Source of the DNA: Bacillus multifaciens
GTDB lineage: Bacteria > Bacillota > Bacilli > Bacillales > Bacillaceae_G
NCBI RefSeq assembly: GCF_030756675.1
Contig: NZ_JAVBXD010000017.1
Coordinates: forward strand, 23,545 to 87,544
Reading direction: 5' to 3'
Length of the DNA stretch: 64,000 nt
Below, one piece after another: positions 17,282 through 26,141 of this stretch. A program made the translations under genes and the position numbers. Positions within the stretch are counted from its first letter, which is position 1, and each line of letters starts with the position of its first letter. Below the pieces are notes generated by a model. It saw nothing but the letters and a program-made list of their open reading frames with translations, was not told where the DNA came from and searched no databases.

Positions 17282-18069
17282 ATCCACTTCTTCATTATTT
17301 ATATAACTGTAATAAAAAGAAAATATGGGTTATTTACGTAGGGTTTATTACGATTTCGCTTATTCTTTTATTTAATTTTATGGGTTCTGCTAAGCGCATG
17401 ACTCCAACAAAACAAAATGTAATATTAATTTTGTTTATATTATTATTTAGCATAACAGTATTTTCTATTAGTTTAATAGCCGCCTTATCTTTTCGAAGAA
17501 TGTTAAAAAATTCTATGATTCGATATACAGCAATTCCTGCTAAAAAATATATATGTGCCAACCTATTGTTTTTTACAATAATGGTTGTTTTACTGTCATT
17601 AATAGCTTTAGGATTTGTTCATTTTTTTTCATTAGATATTTACGGGAAAAACACCAATGGAGAGATTCAACGAGCGATGCAATACTTTTATAAATTTGGG
17701 TTGCTTCATCATTTCTTTTCTATCTTTTTATGGATTATAGATTTAACTAGTTTCTTGGCTTCTATATATTTTATAATGGCAATTATAAAACTTTTTAATG
17801 TGAACTCCTTATTAAGTAAGGTATTATTTTTCTTTTTTTGTGTCATCCTTGGGACAATTCAATTCTATATAACTAACTTTTTACAACATATAGATAAGCG
17901 TGTATTTTACGAGAAAAGCATTAGATTGATGGATCAAAATGGTTTTTTTGAAACGTCATTTTATGTTAGTGAAGGGGCAAGTATTTCGTATGTATGCTTT
18001 CTTTTGTTATCGACCGTTCTTTTCATATTCATGACATCTTACATCATCGACAAAAAATTAGAAGTTTAA
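17278..18069 (+). CDS. ABC transporter permease
   Basis: A 263-residue membrane protein with about six predicted hydrophobic helices (for example residues 18-35, 48-68, 95-113, 150-167, 180-198 and 237-256). It has no ATPase motifs. Coupled to the preceding ATPase by a 4-base overlap, it forms the first transporter module. The transported substrate is unknown. Confidence 0.85.
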   Translation: MNPLLHYLYNCNKKKIWVIYVGFITISLILLFNFMGSAKRMTPTKQNVILILFILLFSITVFSISLIAALSFRRMLKNSMIRYTAIPAKKYICANLLFFTIMVVLLSLIALGFVHFFSLDIYGKNTNGEIQRAMQYFYKFGLLHHFFSIFLWIIDLTSFLASIYFIMAIIKLFNVNSLLSKVLFFFFCVILGTIQFYITNFLQHIDKRVFYEKSIRLMDQNGFFETSFYVSEGASISYVCFLLLSTVLFIFMTSYIIDKKLEV

Positions 18070-18083
18070 AGGAGGAATAGGCA

Positions 18084-18986
18084 TTGGGAAATGTAGTAGT
18101 AAAATTAGAAAATGTACACAAAAAAATAGGTAGTGCTGAAATTATTCGGGGGCTTTCTTTTGAAGTACAGGAAGGGGAAGTGTACGGTTTTCTTGGACCA
18201 AATGGGAGCGGGAAGACGACGACAATTCGAATGATGACAGGGCTGATTTCAGTAACAGAAGGCGATATTGCAATTTGTGGTCACAGTATACGTACTGAGC
18301 GTGAAAAAGCGCTAGCGTACATTGGAGCGATTGTAGAGAACCCGGAGCTATATGAATATATGACAGGAATGCAAAATTTAAAGCATTTTGCGAATATGGC
18401 GGTTACACCAATTCGTAAAGAACGCATTGCTGAAATTGTAAAGCTTGTTGAATTAGAACATGCAATTCAAAAAAAGGTAAAAACATATTCACTTGGTATG
18501 AAACAACGTTTAGGGATTGCACAAGCGCTACTACATAATCCGAAAATCTTAATTTTAGATGAGCCGACAAATGGTTTAGATCCAGCAGGAATTCGTGAAA
18601 TTCGCGATTACTTACAGCGTTTAGCAAAAGAAGAAAACATTGCAGTCATTGTATCCAGTCACTTATTAAGTGAAATTGAACTGATGTGTGATCGTGTCGT
18701 TATTATTAAGAATGGACAATTTGTGCAAGAGTATAGTTTACGTGAACAGGTAAAAAGTGATGCCAAGATTATGGTAGCATTTGAAGTGGATCAAGTAGAG
18801 AAAGCGAATGAACTGTTAAAAGGAAACATACAAGAAAACAAAATTATTGCATCTGTCATGAGAGAAGAAATTCCGCAGCTTGTGAAAAAATTAGTGTATG
18901 ATGATGTTCTTGTATACAGTGTAACAGTTCAAAATAAATCATTAGAAGATGAATTCTTAGCAGTTACAGGGGGAGTGAAAGCATAA
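18084..18986 (+). CDS. ABC transporter ATP-binding protein, BcrA-like
   Basis: A 300-residue ATPase: Walker A GPNGSGKTTT, signature YSLGMKQRLGIAQ, Walker B ILILDEPTNGLDP and SSHLLSE. The length, with about 80 residues after the ATPase core, fits the BcrA family of peptide-antibiotic and lantibiotic immunity exporters. TTG start at 18084 follows AAAGGAGG. Second transporter module of the operon. Confidence 0.88.
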   Translation: MGNVVVKLENVHKKIGSAEIIRGLSFEVQEGEVYGFLGPNGSGKTTTIRMMTGLISVTEGDIAICGHSIRTEREKALAYIGAIVENPELYEYMTGMQNLKHFANMAVTPIRKERIAEIVKLVELEHAIQKKVKTYSLGMKQRLGIAQALLHNPKILILDEPTNGLDPAGIREIRDYLQRLAKEENIAVIVSSHLLSEIELMCDRVVIIKNGQFVQEYSLREQVKSDAKIMVAFEVDQVEKANELLKGNIQENKIIASVMREEIPQLVKKLVYDDVLVYSVTVQNKSLEDEFLAVTGGVKA

Positions 18987-19762
18987 TGATAAAATTAATA
19001 CAAAATGAATTTTTAAAGTTACATGCGAAAAAGAGTATGTATATTTTGTTAGTCGTGATAGCAGTATTAGAAAGTGCAGGGGCAGTTATTATCAAAAAAT
19101 GGGCTCCGCCTGAAATCAAAATTGAAGGGTTCATGATGTTTGCAGAGCAAAATATCGGCATGATTGCTACATTTGCAACAATCTTTGGAATTACGCTAGC
19201 ATCCCGAACAATTACAGAGGAATTTCAAAAAGGGACAATTAAACAGTTATTGATTCGACCAAGAAAACGAGTTACGATCTTATTTTCAAAGTATATTACA
19301 GTTCTCTTAGCTATATTATTGGTATGTATTGCTTCTTTACTTACAGCCATGTTAATTGGTCTCATTGCATTTGGCGGGGGCACTGGAGAAATAACTTTTG
19401 CAATTTTGTTAAAACGGTTTGTATATAATATTTTACCGATATTCTTTTATCCAACAGTTGCATTCTTGTTAGCTAATGTTTTTAGAAAATCAGTTTTACC
19501 ATTAGTTATTACACTGTTTTTCTTTTTCTTAGAGGGAATGTTAAAAATGCTAGTATTCCAATTTGCTCAAGGTATAGCAAAATACATTGTAATGTTTCAC
19601 TTGAATTTAAATATGTATGATAGTAATGTGTTGCTCAGTCAAGGGACCAAACCAATATTTACAGAGTTTAACTTTACAACTTCTTTGTTATTTGTGCTAG
19701 CTCATTTTATTATATTGCTCGTTGCTTCCAGTGCATTGTTCCAAAAACGCGATGTGCTATAA
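18986..19762 (+). CDS. ABC-2 type permease
   Basis: A 258-residue permease with about six helices and the ABC-2 signature segment ITEEFQKGTIKQLLIRPRKR. It starts in a TAATG overlap with the ATPase, so it is its partner. Its stop codon lies at the start of a short family B repeat. Confidence 0.85.
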   Translation: MIKLIQNEFLKLHAKKSMYILLVVIAVLESAGAVIIKKWAPPEIKIEGFMMFAEQNIGMIATFATIFGITLASRTITEEFQKGTIKQLLIRPRKRVTILFSKYITVLLAILLVCIASLLTAMLIGLIAFGGGTGEITFAILLKRFVYNILPIFFYPTVAFLLANVFRKSVLPLVITLFFFFLEGMLKMLVFQFAQGIAKYIVMFHLNLNMYDSNVLLSQGTKPIFTEFNFTTSLLFVLAHFIILLVASSALFQKRDVL

Positions 19763-19806
19763 AGTGAAACTTCCATCAGTTGGGTGCTTCATCCCAAGTT
19801 GATGCG
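19760..19806 (+). repeat. Family B repeat, copy 2 (short)
   Basis: TAAAGTGAAACTTCCATCAG begins at the stop codon of the permease; only the end part of the element is present, followed by a separate terminator. Confidence 0.7.
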
Positions 19807-19813
19807 GAATAAA

Positions 19814-19846
19814 AAATAAATCCTCGCTTAAGCGGGGATTTATTTT
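19814..19846 (+). terminator. Terminator of the ABC operon
   Basis: AAATAAATCCTCGCTT pairs with AAGCGGGGATTTATTTT. Confidence 0.8.
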
Positions 19847-19947
19847 GAAGAGTTGTAGGATTATACAAGGCTAAGTTGATAAATAAAGGAAGAAATTACA
19901 GCATATTGATACTATAATATAAATATATCAAGTTGGAGGTGTTTTCT

Positions 19948-20973
19948 ATTAACCTTGCATTTTCTCGTATTCGACTTCGCAGTTTTTTTGGATGGATGAT
20001 TTTAGGTGCGTTCATTGCATATCTTCCACTAGATATGGTAGGTGATGGAAATGATGCGTTCGAATTTGTCTCAGACACTTTAGCCTTCTTTGTTTTTCCA
20101 TTACTTTGGTTGTTTTATAAGATGAAAAAAAATAACGCAGTATTTACCAGTTTTTTTGATAAACCAACATCTATTCCATGGCGACTTATATTAATTGCAA
20201 CGGCCATGGGAATGATTTTTTCATTCGGCGTTTCTTTTGTTCAATTTTACATACTAGCTCAGCTCATTCCTGACTTTCTAGTTGATTTATTAAGTGATGG
20301 AAATGTTATTGATATGAGCACTACTTTTACAAAGATTTTGAGTGTCATTTCAGCTTGTATATTTGCTCCAATTATGGAAGAAGTGATTTTTCGGGGCTTT
20401 TTCTTAAATCGAATGGCGTATAAGTGGGGTGTGAAACGTGCAATTATCATTTCTTCACTGATTTTTGGATTTGGGCATGTTGATATAATCGGTGCTTTTT
20501 TGTTTGGTGTTGTGATGAGTCTTTTATACATAAAGACGAAAAGCCTATGGACAAATATTATCGTGCACGCTTTAAACAATACTGTTGTTAGTATTATTCA
20601 ATTTACTGATAGCAGCGCACAAGAACCAGTAAACATTGCTGAATTGCAAGCACAGAGTAATTTATGGATTGGTCTTATTATCATCGTTATTAGCTTACTG
20701 TGGCTTGTTCCCTTTATTCGTCGTAATTGGCGCACTGTAAAAGAAGTTGGACTGCCATCATTAGGAATCATTCAAGAAGAAAAACAAGATGATATACTTG
20801 CAGAGCAAGCTACATATAGTCAAGTTGTCTTCACAGAGCGTTACATGGCTGTTGAATTACCTGATGAAGCGGTCAATCATTTAGGATTAGAAGAAAGTGA
20901 TTATGTAAAAGTGGAACTGGTGAATGATACGATTGTGATAAAAAAAGCAGATGAAAGAGAAAGGCTCTCCTAA
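19948..20973 (+). CDS. CPBP-family intramembrane metalloprotease with AbrB-like C-terminal domain
   Basis: A membrane protein with about eight helices. The protease motifs are EEVIFRGFFLNRM (Glu-Glu and Arg), FGFGHVDI (His) and VHALNNT (His and Asn), as in CAAX/bacteriocin-processing proteases. After the last helix, about 40 residues (RYMAVELPDEAVNHLGLEES, then YVKVELVNDTIVIKK) look like an AbrB/MazE swapped-hairpin domain. Start is uncertain: TTG at 19933 overlaps the GGAGG itself, while ATT at 19948 lies 8 bases after GGAGG and gives the N-terminus I-N-L-A-F-S. I give the ATT position; 19933 is the alternative. Role unknown. Confidence 0.75.
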   Translation: MNLAFSRIRLRSFFGWMILGAFIAYLPLDMVGDGNDAFEFVSDTLAFFVFPLLWLFYKMKKNNAVFTSFFDKPTSIPWRLILIATAMGMIFSFGVSFVQFYILAQLIPDFLVDLLSDGNVIDMSTTFTKILSVISACIFAPIMEEVIFRGFFLNRMAYKWGVKRAIIISSLIFGFGHVDIIGAFLFGVVMSLLYIKTKSLWTNIIVHALNNTVVSIIQFTDSSAQEPVNIAELQAQSNLWIGLIIIVISLLWLVPFIRRNWRTVKEVGLPSLGIIQEEKQDDILAEQATYSQVVFTERYMAVELPDEAVNHLGLEESDYVKVELVNDTIVIKKADERERLS

Positions 20974-20993
20974 AAAGCATGGAGAGCTTTTTT
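20964..20993 (+). terminator. Terminator after the CPBP gene
   Basis: GCTCTCC pairs with GGAGAGC, then a T-run; the stop codon lies in the loop. Confidence 0.8.
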
Positions 20994-20995
20994 CT

Positions 20996-21178
20996 TTAGT
21001 AAATAAAAATTTCAACATGAAAGTTATTCCCATTTTTTGTATATTTAATGTCTGTTACAGTCCGTACTTTCTTTAAAAGCTCTACTTTCTCACCGATTCG
21101 CGGAATGGTTGGGACGTTATCCCAAATACCGAGTAGATCATTTGTGTTTTTTGTTTTTTCATAAAACCAAATTTTCAC
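20996..21178 (-). CDS. Small hypothetical protein, 60 aa
   Basis: GTG start at 21178 with AAAGGGG upstream. The soluble product (MKIWFYEKTKNTNDLLG...) has alternating beta-type segments ending VEIFIY. Convergent with the CPBP gene, sharing its terminator. Family not recognised. Confidence 0.6.
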   Translation of the reverse strand: MKIWFYEKTKNTNDLLGIWDNVPTIPRIGEKVELLKKVRTVTDIKYTKNGNNFHVEIFIY

Positions 21179-21523
21179 AGTGATGCCCCTTTCTTCGTTT
21201 TGTATTTTAATACATAATAAAACATTTTTATGCTTTATGTAAGAGGTTTTAATGTGTTTTTTTGAATAAACTTAACAAATTTTTTTCATTTAGAGAAGGC
21301 ATGTTCCATATCAGTTGTCATGTATTTTTGAAAAGACAATGTGAAAAACTGTTATCGAATGTTTCAATTACAGCTAGAATTAACATTGTTAGAGGAGAGA
21401 GAAGGAAGAAGTAACTTAGTTTTAATGATTGTTGATGTTATAGTAAAAAATAATTTTATAGAAAAAAATGAGAATATTTTGTATAATTACATTACAATAA
21501 TTTTGAAAGCAGGGTGGCGGCGT
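21179..21523. other. Intergenic region before the sseB-like gene
   Basis: 345 bases, very AT-rich. An open frame at 21341 continues into the next gene but has no ribosome binding site and a poor composition. A -10-like TATAAT occurs at 21482-21487, 37 bases before the gene. Nothing else is visible. Confidence 0.4.
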
Positions 21524-21922
21524 ATGGCACATATTCCAGTAAAAAAACTAGAGACATTATTAGTATTAGCTGATGAAGATAAACAAAAACAAAAAGAATT
21601 TTATGAAACGTTATTAACAACACACGTTTATGTTGCAGGAACAGTTGATATAGAAGAAGGTGATTCACAAGGAACAGTGCATCTACGCTATTTTCAGGGA
21701 GACGGAAGATGGATTTTACCATTTTTTACGCAACTTGAATTTTTACAAGCTGCATTGCCTGAAGATGTACCTGTTATTTCGATTCGTGGAAAAGAGTTAT
21801 TTGAAAGCATTGATGTGGAAGCGACAGCGGTCTTAAATATTGGCACAGATCTTGATAAAACATTTACACCTCCAGAAATTGCTGACATTGCTTCCGGAAG
21901 AATTTTTAACTATTATCAATAA
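21524..21922 (+). CDS. SseB N-terminal-domain-like protein
   Basis: A 132-residue soluble protein resembling the SseB domain (begins MAHIPVKKLETLLVLADEDK; centre RYFQGDGRWILPFFTQLEFL; then VPVISIRGKELFESI). SseB in E. coli is linked to serine sensitivity, but the molecular role of this domain is unclear. The ATG at 21524 is preferred over the frame start at 21341 because AGGGTGG lies upstream and the extra 61 residues look random. Confidence 0.7.
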   Translation: MAHIPVKKLETLLVLADEDKQKQKEFYETLLTTHVYVAGTVDIEEGDSQGTVHLRYFQGDGRWILPFFTQLEFLQAALPEDVPVISIRGKELFESIDVEATAVLNIGTDLDKTFTPPEIADIASGRIFNYYQ

Positions 21923-21990
21923 AGTACCGTTACCATTTTTCCTTTGCGTCATATAGTATTAGTAGCTTGACCAAGGGGGGATGGAGATAT

Positions 21991-22188
21991 ATGGCTGACA
22001 ATAACAATAACAATAACAACTGCTGCTGGGATAACTTATACAATTGGAAAAACCGTAATAACAACAATAACAACAATAATAATAACAATAATGATAATAA
22101 TAACAAAAACAAATACAACTGTTGCTGGAATTATTGGAATTACTGGAATAACAAAAATAACAACAATAACAACAACAAGAATAACTGA
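21991..22188 (+). CDS. Asparagine-rich low-complexity small protein, 65 aa
   Basis: ATG at 21991 follows AAGGGGGGATGGAGATAT. Of 65 residues 40 are asparagine; two similar modules stand out, CCWDNLYNW (11-19) and CCWNYWNYW (44-52), separated by a run of twelve Asn. There is no signal peptide or membrane helix. A perfect 20-bp terminator directly follows the stop, so it is a real transcription unit. Function unknown; a role in a spore or surface layer, or in metal or redox binding through the CC pairs, is only a guess. Confidence 0.65.
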   Translation: MADNNNNNNNCCWDNLYNWKNRNNNNNNNNNNNNDNNNKNKYNCCWNYWNYWNNKNNNNNNNKNN

Positions 22189-22190
22189 AT

Positions 22191-22235
22191 AGAAATAATA
22201 AAGGAGAAGCAAAAAGCTTCTCCTTTATTATTTCT
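22191..22235 (+). terminator. Perfect terminator after the Asn-rich gene
   Basis: A 20-bp perfect inverted repeat (22191-22210 with 22216-22235) with A/T-rich outer arms. Confidence 0.9.
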
Positions 22236-22249
22236 ATTCAAATTTACCT

Positions 22250-22338
22250 CGCATTAATGGGAAATATGAGATTCCCACTTCAAGATTGATAGGTGGAGGA
22301 TGAAGGATTCCTCACTGATGGAAGTTTCACTTTATACC
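22250..22338 (-). repeat. Family B repeat, copy 3
   Basis: On the minus strand it reads ATAAAGTGAAACTTCCATCA from about 22338. The stop codon of the LD-carboxypeptidase gene is the TGA inside AAGTGAAAC, so the element supplies the stop. Confidence 0.7.
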
Positions 22339-23229
22339 AGAAGAGATAGAAAGTGTTTTTTGTTGCCCATTTATTGTAGCAGGGACACCTAGAGGGATTC
22401 CTATATTTGGTTGTATATGGCCAATTGGTAGGTTATACAAAAGGGGAATATGATAAGAGATAATGTAATCATATAAAATTTCAGAAATAGATAAAGCTGG
22501 TTTTGAAGATGTACACTTATGACAACTTGTAAAGATAACGCCTGCACACTGTTCAAGTTTCTTTCCTAAGCGTAATTGGTTTAACATACGATCAACGCGA
22601 TAAGGCTCTTCGCCGATTTCTTCTAATAATAATAATTTATCTTTTGTATCAATTTCATACGGTGTACCAAGAGTACTTGTAATGACAGCTAAATTTCCTC
22701 CGACAAGAGGAGCAGTGATACAACAATTGAAAGAGTGAAGAAATGCTGCTCCTTCTAGAATAATGGAGTGCGGACGAAAAAGTTGTTTGAAAGAGGAAAA
22801 AGAGAGAGTATCGAGCCCTTTGCCGACTTCTTCCATCATAGGACCATGAAAAGTAACGAGCCTTGCCAATTGGCCAAAAGCGATGTGTAAAGCTGTAATA
22901 TCACTATAACCCCAGAAAATTTTTGGGTTATCTCGAATGAGTTCAAAGTTAATAGAAGGTAGAAGTCGACCAGCCCCATATCCTCCTCTAGCACAAAAAA
23001 TCCCTTTCACATATGGATTTGTAAAGGCTTCGTGTAAATCATGAAGACGAACGGCATCATCACCAGCTAAATAGCCTCGTTTTTCATGTACACTCTTTCC
23101 AATGATAACGAATAAGCCCATCTCTTCGAATTTTTGTTTTGCTTGAAGAATGTGCTCTATAGATGGGGGACCTGCTGGAGCGATGATCATAACGGCATCT
23201 CCGTATTGTAACGGTTTTGGGTACTGCAT
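22327..23229 (-). CDS. LD-carboxypeptidase (S66 family, LdcA/MccF-like)
   Basis: A serine peptidase of 300 residues that trims murein peptides (LdcA) or cleaves microcin C-type amides (MccF). The nucleophile elbow is seen as GYSDITALH (Ser), with GGYGAGRLLP before it and a Glu/His pair expected in the LLLEEIGEEPYRVDR and IGHIQPN regions. The ATG at 23229 has AAAGGAGGG upstream; a TTG one codon earlier is ignored. LdcA versus MccF cannot be decided here. Its stop codon falls within a family B repeat. Confidence 0.88.
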   Translation of the reverse strand: MQYPKPLQYGDAVMIIAPAGPPSIEHILQAKQKFEEMGLFVIIGKSVHEKRGYLAGDDAVRLHDLHEAFTNPYVKGIFCARGGYGAGRLLPSINFELIRDNPKIFWGYSDITALHIAFGQLARLVTFHGPMMEEVGKGLDTLSFSSFKQLFRPHSIILEGAAFLHSFNCCITAPLVGGNLAVITSTLGTPYEIDTKDKLLLLEEIGEEPYRVDRMLNQLRLGKKLEQCAGVIFTSCHKCTSSKPALSISEILYDYIISYHIPLLYNLPIGHIQPNIGIPLGVPATINGQQKTLSISSGIK

Positions 23230-23327
23230 CAAATTCCCTCCTTTCTTACACTATATTCTCAATAATTAAGGAAAGAAGGAAATCGTTTTGATGGGCAAGA
23301 AAGTATATAGAGAAAGGGGAGAAAAAG

Positions 23328-24413
23328 ATGTTTTATAGCCGAGTATGTGAGAAGCTGCAAATTACATATCCAATTATTCAGGCCGGCATGGCAGGAACAG
23401 TTGTAACACCAGAGTTAGTAGCCGCTGTGTCTAATAGTGGAGGATTAGGAACATTAGGTGCAGGATATATGAGTTCTGAAGAAATTCGCATTGCCGTGCG
23501 TGCTATTCGTCAGTTAACAGATAAACCGTTTGCAGTGAACTTGTTTATTACAAAAGACATGCAAATGAATGAAAAGCAAGTAGAAGAAGCACACCATTTA
23601 TTACAACCTATTCGTGAACAATTGCAATTGGAGACCGTAAAGCAGACGATACAGTCACCAGAGAGCTATACAGAACAGCTGAAAGTTCTTATCGAGGAGA
23701 ACGTACCGGTTTTTAGTTTTACTTTTGATACACCAAAACAGGAAGAAATAGAGCTGTTAAAAAGGAATGGGATAAAAATAATTGGTACGGCAACAAATGT
23801 GGCAGAAGGGAAAGTATTGGCTCATTTAGGCGTAGATATTATTGTAGGACAAGGAAGTGAGGCAGGAGGACATCGCGGAACATTTCTAGGGAAAGAACAG
23901 GATTCTATGATTGGAACAACTGCATTGATTCCACAGCTTGTTGACGCTATTCCTCATATGCCAATTGTTGCAGCAGGTGGAATTATGGATGGACGGGGCG
24001 TAGTGGCGGCTTATGCACTCGGTGCCGAAGGAGTACAAATGGGAACAGCATTTTTAACTTGCTATGAAAGTGCAGCTCATAAGGAACATAAAGAGGCAAT
24101 TATAAAGAGTGCAGACCAAAGTACGACAATGACACGTGCATTTTCAGGTAAATATGCAAGAGGAATTCAAAATCGTTTTATCGAACAATTAAAAAATAAA
24201 GAAGAGAAATTTCCTGCATATCCAATTCAAAATGCATTAACAACAGAAATTCGCAAAGTAGCAGCAAAACAAAATAATCGTGAGTACATGTCACTTTGGG
24301 CAGGGCAGGCTTCGTCTTTAGCACAAATAGAAGGAGCGCAGCAAACTATCATGCGAGTGATGAAAGAGGCAGAGGAAACACTAACTAGATTACAAAGTAC
24401 GGTTTATAAGTAA
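23328..24413 (+). CDS. Nitronate monooxygenase (2-nitropropane dioxygenase family)
   Basis: An FMN-dependent TIM-barrel enzyme of 361 residues. Motifs: PIIQAGMAG at the N-terminus, VSNSGGLGTLGAG, GQGSEAGGHRG (catalytic His region) and the phosphate-binding VAAGGIMDGRGV with GAEGVQMGTAFLT. Members oxidise nitronates or act as enoyl-ACP reductases (FabK). No fatty-acid genes are adjacent, so nitronate monooxygenase is the better name. Confidence 0.85.
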   Translation: MFYSRVCEKLQITYPIIQAGMAGTVVTPELVAAVSNSGGLGTLGAGYMSSEEIRIAVRAIRQLTDKPFAVNLFITKDMQMNEKQVEEAHHLLQPIREQLQLETVKQTIQSPESYTEQLKVLIEENVPVFSFTFDTPKQEEIELLKRNGIKIIGTATNVAEGKVLAHLGVDIIVGQGSEAGGHRGTFLGKEQDSMIGTTALIPQLVDAIPHMPIVAAGGIMDGRGVVAAYALGAEGVQMGTAFLTCYESAAHKEHKEAIIKSADQSTTMTRAFSGKYARGIQNRFIEQLKNKEEKFPAYPIQNALTTEIRKVAAKQNNREYMSLWAGQASSLAQIEGAQQTIMRVMKEAEETLTRLQSTVYK

Positions 24414-24435
24414 AAAGTAACGACTCAGTTACTCT

Positions 24436-24600
24436 GTAAAAAAGAAAGAAAAGCATTTTTTTAAATGGGCGAGTGGGACTGGCGATGCATAGAAGCGGTC
24501 AGTGCCTTTTCCCGCCACGCGCAAAGTTTTAAAACAAAGAAAGATAGCCAGGTGTAAGTCCATTTTAACCTTCATGGCAGCAATTATCCCCCTTACTAAA
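24436..24600 (+). repeat. Family A interspersed repeat, copy 5 (diverged)
   Basis: Shares ATGGGCGAGTG, GCGATGCATAGAAGCGGTCA, TTCCCGCCACGCGCAAAG and TTTTAAAACAAAGAAAGATAGC. The 3' third is degenerate. It lies between a plus-strand gene and the end of the dlt operon. Confidence 0.7.
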
Positions 24601-24634
24601 CTTCTAAAAGCAATGTATGGCTGAGTAGTTACAG

Positions 24635-24669
24635 TAAAAAAAGAACGCTTGAAAAATTCAAGCGTTCTT
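24635..24669 (-). terminator. Terminator of the dlt operon
   Basis: AAGAACGCTTGAA pairs with TTCAAGCGTTCTT; on the minus strand a run of seven T follows. Confidence 0.9.
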
Positions 24670-24670
24670 C

Positions 24671-25846
24671 CTAGTTACTTTTATAAAACTGTTGAAGTGT
24701 CTCGTCGACGTATACCCAGCCTTTCCAACCTAAATGCATCGTATCTTTTAAGAAATACTTATCATATTCATGGCTCGAAAAGTCTGCAACTGGGAATCCA
24801 GCTTTGGTAATTTGTTCATTAATTTTTTTATAGTATACATCACGGCGTTCTTTCGGGAATCCAGCATAATCGTACCATGGACCATTAACAGGAACAGAAA
24901 TAAACAATGGTTTTGCATGCGATTGTTTTAAAATGTCTAAGACTAATTGGAAATCGTCATACTCTGGTGATTCATTGAATGATTCATTTGATCGGTAGCC
25001 TTTTAGACGTTCTAATTTTTTCTTAATTCCTTTGTTATAGTACGGATCTTCAATGCCAAATGGATTTGTTTTAGATTCTATTTCACCAGTTTTTTCTGCT
25101 CGCTTACGAATTTCTTCCCAAGCAAGCGATTTTAATTCAGGATCTACATGTGTTTTTCGCGGTTTAATATCAAATATTGATGTAACTATGTCTTTGCGGT
25201 CTAAAATATTACGATATACGTATGCAAATGGTTTAGCCGCTGCTGCCTTCACATTATGTTTTGTATCGTCATACACAATTCCTTCTAAAGAAGTTTTTAG
25301 GAGTGTATCTTTACGAACAATTTCAAAGTTTAATAAACGCTCAGCAATTTGCTTTTTCATCTCAGGCTTTAAGTCATTGTTAAAGATAAGATGGTACGCT
25401 TGTTGAGACGAAAAGTTTGGTGCAAAATGCACTTCATCTAAACCTTCTTTTACAAACCATTGTGGTGATAGGACAATGACAATTTTGCGATTTTCTAACT
25501 GATCCATAGAGGAGGCTAGACTTAATACATGAGTAAGACTTTGTGTTCCACCGCGACCGATAAGAAACGGTGTAAATTCTTGATTTTTTACTTTAAAGTA
25601 GTTAGATGGATGGTACACATCCAATCGAGAAAATTCCGATGAACCATACATCGGAAGGAATTTTGGATCTTCTAGCATCTTTTGTTGCATTGCAATGCCT
25701 TGAAACATTTCTTTCTTTAAAGATGTTGCGGCATCGTCGACCTTTTGCTCCCCGATAAGTGGTAAAAGGAAGCGTGATGGAATAAATAACACCACGCAAA
25801 AAAGAGCAAATGCTAGAAGCATCGGGCCAAACGTTGGTTGTTTCAT
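24671..25846 (-). CDS. dltD: D-alanyl-lipoteichoic acid biosynthesis protein DltD
   Basis: Transfers D-alanine onto teichoic acid at the outer face of the membrane. The 391-residue protein has one N-terminal membrane anchor (residues 9-28) and an SGNH-hydrolase-like domain: serine in [11 protein letters not shown], and the C-terminal Asp/His pair in [10 protein letters not shown]. It overlaps dltC by four bases (ATGA). Last gene of the operon. Confidence 0.95.
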   Translation of the reverse strand: MKQPTFGPMLLAFALFCVVLFIPSRFLLPLIGEQKVDDAATSLKKEMFQGIAMQQKMLEDPKFLPMYGSSEFSRLDVYHPSNYFKVKNQEFTPFLIGRGGTQSLTHVLSLASSMDQLENRKIVIVLSPQWFVKEGLDEVHFAPNFSSQQAYHLIFNNDLKPEMKKQIAERLLNFEIVRKDTLLKTSLEGIVYDDTKHNVKAAAAKPFAYVYRNILDRKDIVTSIFDIKPRKTHVDPELKSLAWEEIRKRAEKTGEIESKTNPFGIEDPYYNKGIKKKLERLKGYRSNESFNESPEYDDFQLVLDILKQSHAKPLFISVPVNGPWYDYAGFPKERRDVYYKKINEQITKAGFPVADFSSHEYDKYFLKDTMHLGWKGWVYVDETLQQFYKSN

Positions 25847-26082
25847 CGCATATCTTCCAGTTTCTTAATAATCATGTTTGGTGTTGCCCACTCGTCACGG
25901 TCAAAGTCAGAAATAGACACTTCAATGCCTAAGCGTTCTTGGAATTCTACTAATAAGGATACTGTACCGAAAGAATCAAGAATTCCTTCTTCAAATAATT
26001 GTACATCTGTATTTTCCTTTACGATGTCATTTTCACATACTTCCTCTAAAATATCTAATACTTGATCTTTAAATTCAGCCAT
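25843..26082 (-). CDS. dltC: D-alanine carrier protein DltC
   Basis: A 79-residue acyl-carrier-like protein; the serine that carries phosphopantetheine is in [13 protein letters not shown] (Ser37 region). It accepts D-alanine from DltA and passes it to DltB/DltX/DltD. The start follows AAAGGAG. The length is as expected. Confidence 0.96.
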   Translation of the reverse strand: MAEFKDQVLDILEEVCENDIVKENTDVQLFEEGILDSFGTVSLLVEFQERLGIEVSISDFDRDEWATPNMIIKKLEDMR

Positions 26083-26141
26083 TGTTTATTCTCCTTTATA
26101 ATCATAATTTGTAGTTTCTTAGTCTTTATACTAAGAAGTGC

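Noticed and set aside
21930-22118. Leucine-rich 62-residue minus-strand frame opposite the Asn-rich gene
   Set aside because: It is simply the antisense reading of Asn codons (ATT/GTT-rich strand gives Leu).
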